A DNA stretch of 64,000 bases from Martelella sp. NC20 (lineage in GTDB: Bacteria > Pseudomonadota > Alphaproteobacteria > Rhizobiales > Rhizobiaceae): contig NZ_CP054861.1 in NCBI RefSeq assembly GCF_013459645.1, positions 5,134,001-5,198,000 of the forward strand, read 5' to 3'. The translations under genes and the position numbers were made by a program. Position 1 is the first letter of the stretch, and each line of letters begins with the position of its first letter. Positions 8,378-17,400 of the stretch are shown here, piece by piece. Under the pieces are notes generated by a model. That model saw only the letters and a list, made by a program, of their open reading frames with translations, made no database searches and had not been told where the DNA came from.

Positions 8378-10501
8378 ATGAACCACGCAAAAAGCAAACA
8401 CGACGACCGGCACGCAATGATCAGGCAGAGGGCAGCCGTTCTTCTCGGCTGCACCGCACTGGCCGCGAGCCCGATGACCCTTCGGGCGCAGGATCAGGGC
8501 GATAGCGCCGGCACGACGGTGCTGGAACCGGTGACCGTCGAAACCAGCGGCATCGGCGCCAGCGACGCGGACTCGATCGTCGCCTTCGGCAATTCCGGCG
8601 GCGGCAAGCTGGCGACCGATTTCCTCGATACCGCCGCCTCGGTTTCCGTCATCACCGCCAAGGAGATCCAGCAGCGCGATGCCCGGACCGTCGAACAGGT
8701 GCTGGATTACACCGCCGGCGTGACCACCGATTTCTACGGCTCAGACGACCGCTTCGACTATTACAAGATCCGCGGCTTCGACGCCTATACCTATCGTGAC
8801 GGCCTTCCTCTCGGCGCCCCCTTCGGCGGCGTTCGCGAGGAGCCTTACGCGTTCGAGCGGGTGGAGGTTCTCAAGGGCGCCGATTCGACGATCTTCGGCG
8901 TCTCCGATCCGGGCGGAACGGTGAATTTCGTGTCCAAGACGCCACGGGACGAGCGCTTCGGCGAGGCCTATATCACCGGCGGTTCCTATAATCACGCCGA
9001 GGTGGGTTTCGACTTCGGCGACAATATCACCGAAGACGACACGCTCTCCTATCGCCTGACCGGCAAGTTCCAGAATTCCGACGCGGAATACGACTATTCC
9101 AATGATGACGAGAGCTTCATCATGGGCGGGCTGACCTGGCGCATCGACGATGCCACGACGATGACGCTGATCTACGACTATCTCGATAGCGACGGCACGC
9201 CGGGCAGCGGCGGGCATCCGATCGGCTCGGATTTCGACCGCAGCTTCTTCCTCGGCGAACCCGACTACAATTACAACGACGTGACCCGCAACACCGTCAC
9301 CTGGATGTTCGACCACGATTTCGGCTCGGGGCTGACATTCAGCTCGCGGGCGCGCTATTCGAATTCCGAAACCGGTTTCGGCTATGCCTATGTCTACGAA
9401 CCGGTCGACAATGGCGACACGATCGCCGACCGCTATTATTTCGGCAATGCCCAGTCCTATGACGATTTCGTCATCGATGCCCATTTCCAGTACGATACGT
9501 CGTTCGCGAACATTGAAAGCCGGACGCTCGCCGGTCTGCAATACGAGACCTATTCCGGCACCAACGACAGCTACTGGGCCGCAGCCCCCGGCATCGACTG
9601 GACCAATCCGGTCTATTCCGGCGGGCCGGATTACAGCGGACCCTATGCCAGCACCAAGAGCGACCAGAACACGACCTCGGTCTACCTGCAGCAGGAACTG
9701 ACCTTTTCCGAAAAGCTGATCGCCTCCGTCGGCCTGCGCAATGACTGGCTGGACCTGAAGCAGCTCGATCAGCTCACTGACACCACGACCAGCGGAGATT
9801 ACAGCGAGTTCACCGGCCGCGCCGGGCTGACCTACCGGATCACCGACGAGGTCTCGACCTATGCAAGCTACGCCCAGTCGGTCGCGCCGCCGACGCTCGG
9901 GATCGACCCGGAGCGCGGCGAGCAGTATGAAGTCGGGGTGAAATATGCTCCGCTCGCTTTCCCGGCGCTGTTCAGCGCTTCGGTCTACGACCTGACGAAG
10001 ACGAACATCACGGTCACCAATCCCGCAACCAACATGCAGGAATCGATCGGCGAGGCGCGGGTTCGCGGCATCGACCTCGAAGCCAAGGCCGAACTGATGA
10101 ACAATATCAGCCTCACGGCCGCCTATTCCTACATGATGTCGGAAATCGTGGAGAACGGTTCAGGCGGCAATGTCGGCAACGAGCTCAGTTTCGTCCCAAA
10201 CAATGTCGCCTCGTTGTGGGTAGATTATGAGCTCGAGGGCGAAGGCCGTCGCGGCGACATGACCTTCGGCCTCGGCGCGCGCTACCAGAGCTCCTACTAT
10301 TTCGGCGAGGACAACCTGATCAAGTCCGATCCCAACATCACCTTCGATGCCGCCTTCAGCTATGACGTCGCGGAACACACGACGCTTCAGGTCAATGCGA
10401 CCAATCTCTTCAATGAGAAATATGTCGCCTATGGCGGCTACGGCGCCGACTGGTACAATCAGGGCCGCGCGGTCTACGTGACGCTCAGGCAGAGCTGGTG
10501 A
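8378..10501 (+). CDS. TonB-dependent siderophore receptor
   Basis: A 707-residue outer-membrane gated channel for a ferric siderophore. The N-terminus is a long signal peptide (IRQRAAVLLGCTALAASP..., cleaved near RAQDQ). The plug domain follows, with TAASVSVITAKEIQQRDA, VEQVLDYTAGV, DYYKIRGFDAYTYRDG and FERVEVLKGADSTIFG. The rest is a beta-barrel with alternating aromatic residues, and it closes with FNEKYVAYGGYGADWYNQG and a terminal VYVTLRQSW, where Trp replaces the more usual Phe. A second possible start is the ATG at 8417 (MIRQRAAV), which gives a more ordinary signal peptide. Divergent from the transport operon, it is the outer-membrane half of the same uptake route. Confidence 0.93.
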   Translation: MNHAKSKHDDRHAMIRQRAAVLLGCTALAASPMTLRAQDQGDSAGTTVLEPVTVETSGIGASDADSIVAFGNSGGGKLATDFLDTAASVSVITAKEIQQRDARTVEQVLDYTAGVTTDFYGSDDRFDYYKIRGFDAYTYRDGLPLGAPFGGVREEPYAFERVEVLKGADSTIFGVSDPGGTVNFVSKTPRDERFGEAYITGGSYNHAEVGFDFGDNITEDDTLSYRLTGKFQNSDAEYDYSNDDESFIMGGLTWRIDDATTMTLIYDYLDSDGTPGSGGHPIGSDFDRSFFLGEPDYNYNDVTRNTVTWMFDHDFGSGLTFSSRARYSNSETGFGYAYVYEPVDNGDTIADRYYFGNAQSYDDFVIDAHFQYDTSFANIESRTLAGLQYETYSGTNDSYWAAAPGIDWTNPVYSGGPDYSGPYASTKSDQNTTSVYLQQELTFSEKLIASVGLRNDWLDLKQLDQLTDTTTSGDYSEFTGRAGLTYRITDEVSTYASYAQSVAPPTLGIDPERGEQYEVGVKYAPLAFPALFSASVYDLTKTNITVTNPATNMQESIGEARVRGIDLEAKAELMNNISLTAAYSYMMSEIVENGSGGNVGNELSFVPNNVASLWVDYELEGEGRRGDMTFGLGARYQSSYYFGEDNLIKSDPNITFDAAFSYDVAEHTTLQVNATNLFNEKYVAYGGYGADWYNQGRAVYVTLRQSW

Positions 10502-10554
10502 GGTTTGAACGCTGACAAACACCGTGCGTGGTCGCTGCGTTGCCCCGCTCTCTG

Positions 10555-10670
10555 CCGTCATCCCGGACTTGATCCGGGATCCAGTAAGCGCAAGTCCTTG
10601 CGCGCAAAGACTTTTTTTTTGAGATGCACCACAAACGGCCCTGGATGCCGGGTCAAGCCCGGCATGACGG
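10555..10670. repeat. Large inverted repeat, alphaproteobacterial palindrome family
   Basis: Two 30-base arms (10555-10584 and 10641-10670) are near-perfect reverse complements, differing at about five positions. Their cores are CCCGGACTTGATCCGGG and GCCGGGTCAAGCCCGGC. A diverged relative occupies 17259-17361, and both are followed by CGAGCTT. It sits between the convergent receptor and AraC genes and may also act on transcript ends. Confidence 0.65.
10588..10620 (+). terminator. Possible terminator of the TonB receptor gene
   Basis: Inside the repeat, a small hairpin (GCGCAA, loop GTCC, TTGCGC) is followed eight bases later by a run of nine T. The gap between stem and T-run is longer than in a standard intrinsic terminator, so activity is uncertain. 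Confidence 0.35.
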
Positions 10671-10723
10671 ACGAGCTTGGGAAGCGCTTTCTCAACAAAC
10701 TGATCGCTGACCCATGCCGTGGG

Positions 10724-11614
10724 TCAGCGGTTTTTCAAACCAGAGGCCTGCGACCGCCGCCAGGCGGCCGGCGTCTCGCCGGTGATCTGGCGGAACACCC
10801 GGGTCAGATGCGCCTGATCGGCAAAGCCGAGCTGCGCCGCGACCTCCGCGACGCTGCCGTTGCCTTGGTCGAGAAGCGCCTGTGCCTTCTCGATGCGTCG
10901 CGCAAGCTGCCACTGCAGCGGCGTCCGGCCGGTGGTCTGTTTGAAGGCGGTGGAAAACCAGCTTTCCGACAGGCCGACGGTTTCGGCCATTTCGGCAACG
11001 CTCATACGGCCTTCGGCTGTCTCGGAAAACCGGGCTGTGAGGCGGTTCATCTGCGCCTTCGTGATCCGGCCGCCGGCCGTGCGCCGTCCGCCCTCTGCCG
11101 GAAATTCGAGAAGCGCCGTGGCGACGCTGCCGACCAGGCTTTCGGCATAGAGCGAATGCCGCGTCGGATCGGAGACTTCATCGACGATCAGCCGCGCCAG
11201 CGTTTCGATCGGGCCGACATCCTGGATCTCGACCGGCCGTCGCAGCACGGCGCGCGCGGCGGACATGCCGATCGAGGGCGCGATGAAGCGCAACAGCCGG
11301 TCTTCATGCAAATGGAGGTCGAGATGGGAGAAACGGTGCCAGGCCGTGAACCGGGTCCACATCGGAAGCCCGGCCGGCACGAAGATCGCCCGCGTCAGCG
11401 GCCGGTCATGGGCGCCCAATTCGCCGTTCCTGTTCGACATGCGGATGTGGCGCGACACATCGTTGAAGAAAATCACGATCCTCGGGTCCGGTGACAGATA
11501 ATAGGCGTTCGCGCCGGGATGGCCCTCCGCATCCCAGTAGACACTGACGAGCCCATCGAGGCCGCGCCATTTGACCGGCGCCACCGGATGGATACCCTCA
11601 GTCTGGCAGATCAT
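10724..11614 (-). CDS. AraC-family transcriptional regulator
   Basis: A 296-residue regulator. The C-terminal ~100 residues are the paired helix-turn-helix of the family: MSVAEMAETVGLSESWFSTA for the first and GSVAEVAAQLGFADQAHLTR for the second, with the linking TGRTPLQWQLARRIEKAQ. The N-terminal ~180 residues form a cupin-like sensing domain (IRMSNRNGELGAHDRPLTRA region). I take the ATG at 11614; a TTG at 11632 would add six residues and neither has a clear ribosome site. It lies convergent with the siderophore receptor. A role in siderophore-responsive control, as with PchR-type regulators, is possible but not shown; it could regulate something outside the iron module. Confidence 0.88.
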   Translation of the reverse strand: MICQTEGIHPVAPVKWRGLDGLVSVYWDAEGHPGANAYYLSPDPRIVIFFNDVSRHIRMSNRNGELGAHDRPLTRAIFVPAGLPMWTRFTAWHRFSHLDLHLHEDRLLRFIAPSIGMSAARAVLRRPVEIQDVGPIETLARLIVDEVSDPTRHSLYAESLVGSVATALLEFPAEGGRRTAGGRITKAQMNRLTARFSETAEGRMSVAEMAETVGLSESWFSTAFKQTTGRTPLQWQLARRIEKAQALLDQGNGSVAEVAAQLGFADQAHLTRVFRQITGETPAAWRRSQASGLKNR

Positions 11615-11802
11615 GGAATGCTGATAGATCAAGACAGAACACCATTTTCCCGGGCGCAGGTCTGGCTTGCGCCCGTCGATGGGGTTGGGTGATCCTGCTC
11701 GTCCCGCGCGAGACCAACAGGCTCAGCCATTTAACTGGACTATAAATATCATATTTTTTCCACGCGCAAGCATCGAAACCGCTCCGACCGCCGGGAGGAG
11801 CT

Positions 11803-12801
11803 TCAGGAAAGCCCTGCCCTGTTAGGCGCTTCCGTCCATGCCGAGGCGGGGATCGGATAGTCATCGGGCGAAGGCTCCCGCGGGGCCAGGGTGGGAACAA
11901 TCCCCTCCGCGCTCAGTCTCTCGAGCTGCTGCCACAGCAGCGTCCGCACCGCGCGCACCGCGGCCGAGTTGGGGCGCTCCGTACTGGTAATGACGAACAT
12001 CTGCCGCGTCAGGGGCAGATCGGGGATCGGGCGGATGAAGAGCTTGCCCTCGCGCACGCCCTCCAGCATCCCCGCGCGCGGCATGATCGTGTAGGCATAG
12101 CCGCAGGCCAGCAGCTTGCGCAGCAGCGACGAACTGTCCTGGCGGGTGCGCAGGTTCAGGTGCAGGCCGCGGTCGAAGGCGACCTGGTCGATGGTCCTGT
12201 GCGTAAGGTGCCCCTGGGACGGCAGGACCAGCGGCGCGCGGCAAGCCTCCGCGAACGCGATCGGCCCCGGCTGGTCGAGCGGCATGCCGACCCCGCCGGC
12301 AAAGATCATCTCGTCGATATAGGCGAGTTCGGCCCTGACATTGGGCATCGATTTCGCGCCCGGCACGATGCCGACATCGACCTGCCCTTCCCTGATCATC
12401 TGGGCGGCCGGATAGCTCATTGCGCGGCGCACGGTTATCTTCACGTCGGGAAACAGCGCTTCTGCGCGTATCATCAGCTCGGGCGCCAGGAGGTTGGCGA
12501 CGGCGGCCGCGATCACCACGGTCACTTCGCCCGCCGGCACCTGGCTGGCGTGCTTCACATCGAGCCGGGCCTGCTCGAAATCCGCGGAGATTTTCTTGGC
12601 GTATTTCAGGAACATCTCGCCCGCCGGGGTCAACTCCATCCCGGTTGTGCGGCGATGAAACAGCGTTGACCCCAATGAATGTTCGAGATTGGCGACAAGC
12701 TGGCTCAGCGCCGGTTGCGCGATCCCGAGGCTGCCGGCCGCTTTCGACAGCGAACCGGCATGGGCGATCTCTATGAAAATGTTCAGATTCCGCAATTTCA
12801 T
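11803..12801 (-). CDS. LysR-family regulator, probably of the adjacent dicarboxylate genes
   Basis: A 332-residue LysR-type regulator. The winged helix-turn-helix is at residues 1-60 (MKLRNLNIFIEIAHAGSLSK, then AAGSLGIAQPALSQLVANLE), followed by a two-lobe effector domain that starts near VTVVIAAAVANLLAPELM. I chose the ATG at 12801 because it gives the canonical family N-terminus and leaves a strong dyad (12808-12827) outside the gene; the alternative ATG at 12822 would overlap that dyad. It is divergent from tctBAC and the CoA-transferase, the classic arrangement for a LysR activator responding to the transported acid. In Pseudomonas, GcdR, also LysR-type, controls glutarate gcdHG, a possible analogy. 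Confidence 0.9.
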   Translation of the reverse strand: MKLRNLNIFIEIAHAGSLSKAAGSLGIAQPALSQLVANLEHSLGSTLFHRRTTGMELTPAGEMFLKYAKKISADFEQARLDVKHASQVPAGEVTVVIAAAVANLLAPELMIRAEALFPDVKITVRRAMSYPAAQMIREGQVDVGIVPGAKSMPNVRAELAYIDEMIFAGGVGMPLDQPGPIAFAEACRAPLVLPSQGHLTHRTIDQVAFDRGLHLNLRTRQDSSSLLRKLLACGYAYTIMPRAGMLEGVREGKLFIRPIPDLPLTRQMFVITSTERPNSAAVRAVRTLLWQQLERLSAEGIVPTLAPREPSPDDYPIPASAWTEAPNRAGLS

Positions 12802-12807
12802 GAGGAG

Positions 12808-12827
12808 GTATAATAAAAACATTATAC
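12808..12827. promoter_or_regulatory. Candidate LysR binding site
   Basis: GTATAAT, six bases, ATTATAC forms a perfect 7-base inverted repeat and contains the T-N11-A pattern of LysR-type sites. It lies immediately before the lysR start and about 95 bases before tctB. A second, smaller palindrome GGTATACC is at 12873-12880 and could be the activation half-site. Confidence 0.55.
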
Positions 12828-12921
12828 CCGGTGGTCAATCTTTGACTTATTCAGGCTACCGAAACTCCCGTAGGTATACCGGCAAAACAACGCCAATTTA
12901 AGCTGGCGCGGGAGGGAAAAC

Positions 12922-13371
12922 ATGAAAAAGGCAGAGCTGGTTTCCGGCTTGGTGCTTATGGCATTCGGTATTTTATTATGGCTTGTCCTGGTCCCCTGGC
13001 AAATCGCCGAGGCGCCGACGGCGACCATATCGCCGCGCATGATGCCGCTTCTCTGTGCGGCCATTCTGGTGCTTTTGAGCCTGGTGCTGATCGTCCAGTC
13101 CTTTCTGGCCCTGCGTCAGGTCCGCGATGACAGCGGGCCGGTCTTCAGTCGGAGCGAAGTCATCGCCACCCTCGGCGTCGTCGCTCTGTTCGCCATCGCC
13201 ACGCTGCTCTTCGTCTACACCGGGCCGCTGCTGCCGGGGCTGATGATTGTCATCCTGCCGATGCTGGCGCTTGGCGAGCGGCGGATTGCGATGCTCACCC
13301 TGCTGCCCGCCGGCCTCATGGGCGGCGCCTGGCTGTTGTTCTACGTCGTGCTGGGGACGAGCTTCCAATGA
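12922..13371 (+). CDS. tctB: Tripartite tricarboxylate transporter small subunit TctB
   Basis: A 149-residue membrane protein with four hydrophobic segments, at about residues 7-25, 38-60, 78-98 and 102-140, the usual size and topology of TctB. An early ATISPRMMPLLCAAILVLLS stretch matches the family pattern. The ribosome site GGGAGG lies just before the ATG. TctB is the small membrane partner of TctA in the TTT family, which takes up citrate, glutarate and other carboxylates by a proton- or sodium-coupled, binding-protein-dependent mechanism. It is first of four genes and overlaps tctA by four bases. Confidence 0.88.
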   Translation: MKKAELVSGLVLMAFGILLWLVLVPWQIAEAPTATISPRMMPLLCAAILVLLSLVLIVQSFLALRQVRDDSGPVFSRSEVIATLGVVALFAIATLLFVYTGPLLPGLMIVILPMLALGERRIAMLTLLPAGLMGGAWLLFYVVLGTSFQ

Positions 13372-14933
13372 TCGATGCATTCATCACTCCGCTCGCTGCC
13401 GGGTTCGCCTCCATCGCCAATTTCTGGACGCTTTTCTACGTCTTCATCGGCGTGGCGGTAGGATACGCGGTCGGCGCCATCCCCGGCCTTGGCAAGGGCA
13501 CCGCCACCGCCGTCCTGATCCCGGTGACTTTCTATCTGGACCCCGTTGCCGCCATCGGCCTGCTGATCGGCATCGCCAAGGGTTCGACCGCGGGCAGCGC
13601 GATCTCCGCCATCCTCATGAACACCCCCGGCGAGCCGTCCTCCGCCGCCACGGCCTTCGACGGCTATCCGCTGGCGCAGCAGGGCAAGGCCGGCAAGGCG
13701 TTGAAGATGGGGCTCTATGCCTCGGTGATCGGCGACCTGATCTCGACCCTTTGCCTGATCGCGCTCGCCGCGCCGCTGGCCCAGTTCGCGCTCGAGATCG
13801 GGCCGGTCGAACAATTCGCCATCCTGCTGTTCTCGCTGACCTTCATCGGGGCGCTTGCGGGCAAGTCCCTGGTAAAGGGCCTGATCTCCGGCACGCTCGG
13901 CCTGCTGGTCGCAACGGTCGGCCTGGAGATCGAAACCGCCGTGCCCAGATTCACCTTCGGTCAGCTCTCGCTGTTCGACGGCTTGGCGCTGATCCCCGTC
14001 GCTATCGGCATGATGGCGGTGTCGGAGATGATCCTGCAGATGGCCGACCACCGCGCCCTTGATCGGAAGGTGGCCGAGATCCGCGTCTCGTCCGATCCGG
14101 ATGACAGCCGGGTGACCGGTCAGGATTGGCGCCGCTGCCTGCCCGTGATCCTGCGCGGCACCGGGATCGGCGTGTTTGTCGGCATCCTGCCGGGTCTTGG
14201 CGCCAGCGTCGCATCGTTCATGTCCTATGGCGCCACCGCGCGGATGTCGAAGACCCCGGAGCGCTTCGGCAAGGGCGCGATCGAAGGCGTCGCCGCGTCG
14301 GAAAGCGCGGACAACGCTGTGGTGCCCTCCAGCTTCGTGCCGCTTTTCGCGCTCGGCATCCCCGGCTCCGTGATCGCCGCGATCCTGATATCCGCCTTCG
14401 TCATTCACGGGATCACCCCCGGTCCGCTGATGTTCGTCGAGGACGCGGAGATCGTCCAGAGCCTCTACGCGGCGATGATCGTGGCGAGCTTCGCCCTGCT
14501 GGCGATCGGGCTGATCGGCCAGTCGTTCTTTACCTGGGTGATCCGCTCGCCGATGCGGCTGATCGCACCCGCGGTCCTGTTCTTCTGCGCGATCGGATCG
14601 TTCATGCAGGGCGGAGGACTGTTCGGCATCGGGTTGATGCTGCTGTTCGCGGTGCTCGGCGTGCTGGCCAAGAAGCTCGACTATTCCTTCGTCACGTTTC
14701 TGATCGGCTTCGTCATCGGGCCGTCGCTGGAACTGACCCTGCGCCAGACGATTCCGCTGCTCGACCGGGATGTCACCAACCTTGCGCAGCATCCAATTGC
14801 GGCCGTTTTCATCGGCCTGACCGTCGCGCTCATCGCGATCCTGGCGCTGGCCGAAATCCGGCGCCGCACACGGGCGGCCCTCGAAATATCCGAAGGGTCC
14901 GTCGCATTCGATAAAACCGGGAGGAACTCATGA
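13368..14933 (+). CDS. tctA: Tripartite tricarboxylate transporter large permease TctA
   Basis: A 521-residue polytopic permease, the transport channel of the TTT system. It shows the family hallmark near residues 35-50 (AIPGLGKGTATAVLIPVTF), the strongly conserved SAISAILMNTPGEPSSAATA and DGYPLAQQGKAGKALK, and a second copy of the hallmark in the internal repeat (VGILPGLGASVASFMSYG). Length and about twelve membrane segments are normal. ATGA overlaps join it to tctB and to tctC, so the three subunits should be made together. Substrate is inferred from the neighbouring glutaryl/pimeloyl-type CoA enzymes to be a dicarboxylate. Confidence 0.93.
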   Translation: MIDAFITPLAAGFASIANFWTLFYVFIGVAVGYAVGAIPGLGKGTATAVLIPVTFYLDPVAAIGLLIGIAKGSTAGSAISAILMNTPGEPSSAATAFDGYPLAQQGKAGKALKMGLYASVIGDLISTLCLIALAAPLAQFALEIGPVEQFAILLFSLTFIGALAGKSLVKGLISGTLGLLVATVGLEIETAVPRFTFGQLSLFDGLALIPVAIGMMAVSEMILQMADHRALDRKVAEIRVSSDPDDSRVTGQDWRRCLPVILRGTGIGVFVGILPGLGASVASFMSYGATARMSKTPERFGKGAIEGVAASESADNAVVPSSFVPLFALGIPGSVIAAILISAFVIHGITPGPLMFVEDAEIVQSLYAAMIVASFALLAIGLIGQSFFTWVIRSPMRLIAPAVLFFCAIGSFMQGGGLFGIGLMLLFAVLGVLAKKLDYSFVTFLIGFVIGPSLELTLRQTIPLLDRDVTNLAQHPIAAVFIGLTVALIAILALAEIRRRTRAALEISEGSVAFDKTGRNS

Positions 14934-15880
14934 CCATACTGAAGAAACTCGCCGCCGCCGCGGCCTTCGCCACGGCGACACTCGTCGCAGGGGCAGCGTT
15001 GGCGGAAGACTATCCCTCTAAAGCGATCACCGTGCTGATCGGCTACGAAGCCGGCGGCGGCACCGACACGATCGGCCGGGTCCTGTTCGAGGAGATGAAG
15101 GAAACCCTCGGGCAACAGATCATCGTGGTCAACCTGCCGGGCGCGGCCAGCAGCGTCGCGGCGCTCAAGCTGAAGATGGCGAAGCCCGATGGCTACACGC
15201 TGATGCTGGCCCCCTCGAGCGCAGTCGCCACCAACCAGATCTGGAACCCGAGCGCCGATTACAAGGTCGGGGATTTCACCATGATCGGTTCGGTCGCGGC
15301 CTACCAGCCCGCCTTCGCCGCGCCCATGGATCGCCCCTACGACACGTTCGACGAATTCGTCGCCTTCGCCAAGGAAAACCCCGGCGCCAAGGTTGCGACG
15401 ATCACGCCGGCCTCGAAGGTGCAGCTGGAACTGGTCGCCAAGAAGGAAGGCCTGGAACTGAACTTCGTCCCGGTGAAGGGCGGCGCCGGCATGATCAGCG
15501 GATTGCTCGGCGGCGATTTCGACGTCGCCTATAGCGGCGGCGCGCACCAGAAATATCCCGACGAGATCAAGACCATCGCCTCGACCGGGGAAGAACGCCT
15601 GGTGGCCAGCCCCGACATCAAGACGATGAACGAATACGGCTACATGTCCAGCTACGGCTCGAAGCTGGTTCTTGTCGGTCCGGCCGGTCTGCCTGACGAC
15701 GTCGTTGCCACGCTCGAGAAATCGCTGCTGGAGGCCGGCCGCACCGAAAGCGTCCGCCAGATCATGGCCAACCTCGACTTCCCGCCCGCCGAGAAGGGAG
15801 CGGCCGAACTCACGGCAGAAGTCAACGCGGCCTACGAGGCCGAACTCGCACTCAGGGAAGCCGTTGCGGCGCCCAACTGA
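14930..15880 (+). CDS. tctC: TTT transporter periplasmic binding protein TctC
   Basis: A 316-residue binding protein of the Bug/TctC family. Residues 1-25 are a Sec signal peptide ending in GAALA before EDYPSKAI. The mature N-terminus has the family pattern YPSKAITVLIGYEAGGGTDT followed by GQQIIVVNLPGAASSVAALK, and LMLAPSSAVATNQIW. In solved members the loops around these motifs hold a carboxylate through two water-bridged contacts. It captures the substrate for TctAB and ends 54 bases before the CoA-transferase gene. Confidence 0.93.
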   Translation: MTILKKLAAAAAFATATLVAGAALAEDYPSKAITVLIGYEAGGGTDTIGRVLFEEMKETLGQQIIVVNLPGAASSVAALKLKMAKPDGYTLMLAPSSAVATNQIWNPSADYKVGDFTMIGSVAAYQPAFAAPMDRPYDTFDEFVAFAKENPGAKVATITPASKVQLELVAKKEGLELNFVPVKGGAGMISGLLGGDFDVAYSGGAHQKYPDEIKTIASTGEERLVASPDIKTMNEYGYMSSYGSKLVLVGPAGLPDDVVATLEKSLLEAGRTESVRQIMANLDFPPAEKGAAELTAEVNAAYEAELALREAVAAPN

Positions 15881-15934
15881 ACACCATACCCGGGGCGCGA
15901 TGGTCGCGTCCCGGAATTTCCGGGAGTATCATCC

Positions 15935-17188
15935 GTGTTTGAGCCCCTTAAAGGCCTCCGCGTCATCGACACCAGTCAGGTTCTTGCCGGCCCCTATGCC
16001 GGATATCAACTGGCCCTGCTCGGGGCCGACGTCATCAAGATCGAGGTGCCGGGTATCGGCGACTGGACCCGCAAGGGCGGCCAGATTCCCGAACTCAACG
16101 AAGCGGGCATGGGGCTTTCCTACATGTCGCAGAATGCCTCCAAGCGCTCGGTGGCGCTGAATATCAAGAGCCCCGAGGGACGCGATATCCTCAAGCGCCT
16201 CACCGCGACCGCCGACGTGTTCATCGAGAACATGCGTCCGGGCACAATGGACCGCAACGGGCTTGGCTATCAGGATATGAAGGCCGTCAAACCCGACCTG
16301 ATCTATTGCTCGATCTCGGCCTTCGGGCAGGACGGCCCCTATAGCCGGCGCGGCGCCTATGACCATGTGATCCAGGGCATGTGCGGCATCATGGGCACGA
16401 CAGGGACGCTGGAAAGCGGACCGACAAAGGTCGGCGCGCCCTATGTCGACTTCGCCACCGGCCTGAATGCGGCCTATGCCATCTCCGCGGCGCTGCACCA
16501 GAGACGGGCGACCGGCGAAGGCGTGCACCTCGACGTCGCCATGCTCGATACGTCGATGATGCTGATGGCCTCGCTGCTGACCAGCCATCTCAGTTCCGGC
16601 TGGGCGCCTGAGCCCGCGGGCAATGAAGCCTGGAGCCGGAGCCCGACATCGGGCTGTTTCCAGACATCCGACGGACTGCTGATGCTGGCGGCAAACAATC
16701 TCCGCCAGATCGTACCGCTGCTCGAAACGCTCGGCCTGTCCGATCTTGCCGAAAAGGCGCGGATCGACCCGATGGCGGCCAAGGGCGAGTTGAACGGGTT
16801 GCGCCCCATACTCGAAGCCACCCTTTTGACCCGCCCCGCGCGCGAATGGGAGGAAGACCTCAACGCCGTCGGCGTACCCGCCGGTCGGGTCCGCAATCTT
16901 TCCGAAATGCTGGCGGAAGAGCACGCCGTGGCCCGCCAGTTCACCATGCCGATCGAAGCGATGCCCGGCATGACGGTGCACGTCCCGACGGCGGGCTTCA
17001 AGGCCAACGGCGCCGCGATCGCGCCCACGACGCCGCCCCCGCGCCTCGGGGAACATTCGCGCGAAGTGCTGGGCGACCTCGGACTGTCGGAGGACGAGAT
17101 CGATGCCCTGGTCTCCGCGAATATCGTAGGAACGGCCGACAGGCACGGGACGGGCACGCCCGCCAGCGCCGCCTTTGCCAGAGTATGA
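15935..17188 (+). CDS. Class III CoA-transferase (CaiB/BaiF family), probably dicarboxylate-activating
   Basis: A 417-residue CoA-transferase starting at GTG. Family signatures are LKGLRVIDTSQVLAGPYAGY at residues 6-25, SVALNIKSPEGRDIL, FIENMRPGTMDRNGLGY, and VHLDVAMLDTS around residue 205, where the Asp corresponds to the catalytic aspartate that forms the acyl-enzyme anhydride in formyl-CoA transferase. Standing between the TTT transporter and gcdH, it most likely transfers CoA from succinyl-CoA to the imported dicarboxylate, as GcdG does for glutarate in Pseudomonas. The acceptor is inference from context. Confidence 0.85.
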   Translation: MFEPLKGLRVIDTSQVLAGPYAGYQLALLGADVIKIEVPGIGDWTRKGGQIPELNEAGMGLSYMSQNASKRSVALNIKSPEGRDILKRLTATADVFIENMRPGTMDRNGLGYQDMKAVKPDLIYCSISAFGQDGPYSRRGAYDHVIQGMCGIMGTTGTLESGPTKVGAPYVDFATGLNAAYAISAALHQRRATGEGVHLDVAMLDTSMMLMASLLTSHLSSGWAPEPAGNEAWSRSPTSGCFQTSDGLLMLAANNLRQIVPLLETLGLSDLAEKARIDPMAAKGELNGLRPILEATLLTRPAREWEEDLNAVGVPAGRVRNLSEMLAEEHAVARQFTMPIEAMPGMTVHVPTAGFKANGAAIAPTTPPPRLGEHSREVLGDLGLSEDEIDALVSANIVGTADRHGTGTPASAAFARV

Positions 17189-17258
17189 GGGCGCGAGCGC
17201 CCTCGGACTGCCGACAAGGCCGGAGGTGCATGTCACCGCCGGCCTCTCACATGCTCGA

Positions 17259-17361
17259 ACTTGATCCGGGCATCCATTGCGTTCAAGCCTTTGAGCACGA
17301 AGACGCTTTCGCAAGCATACGTCGCGTTGCCCTGGATCCCGGCTCGAGGCCGGGATGACGG
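17259..17361. repeat. Second copy of the alphaproteobacterial palindrome family
   Basis: The right arm 17332-17361 (core CCCGGCTCGAGGCCGGG, then ATGACGG) closely matches the right arm at 10641-10670; the left arm begins ACTTGATCCGGGCATCCA at 17259 and is more diverged. It fills most of the 212-base gap between the convergent CoA-transferase and gcdH genes. Confidence 0.55.
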
Positions 17362-17400
17362 GCGAGCTTCTTGAAAGGCTCTGCCTGACCGAAAAGCCCC

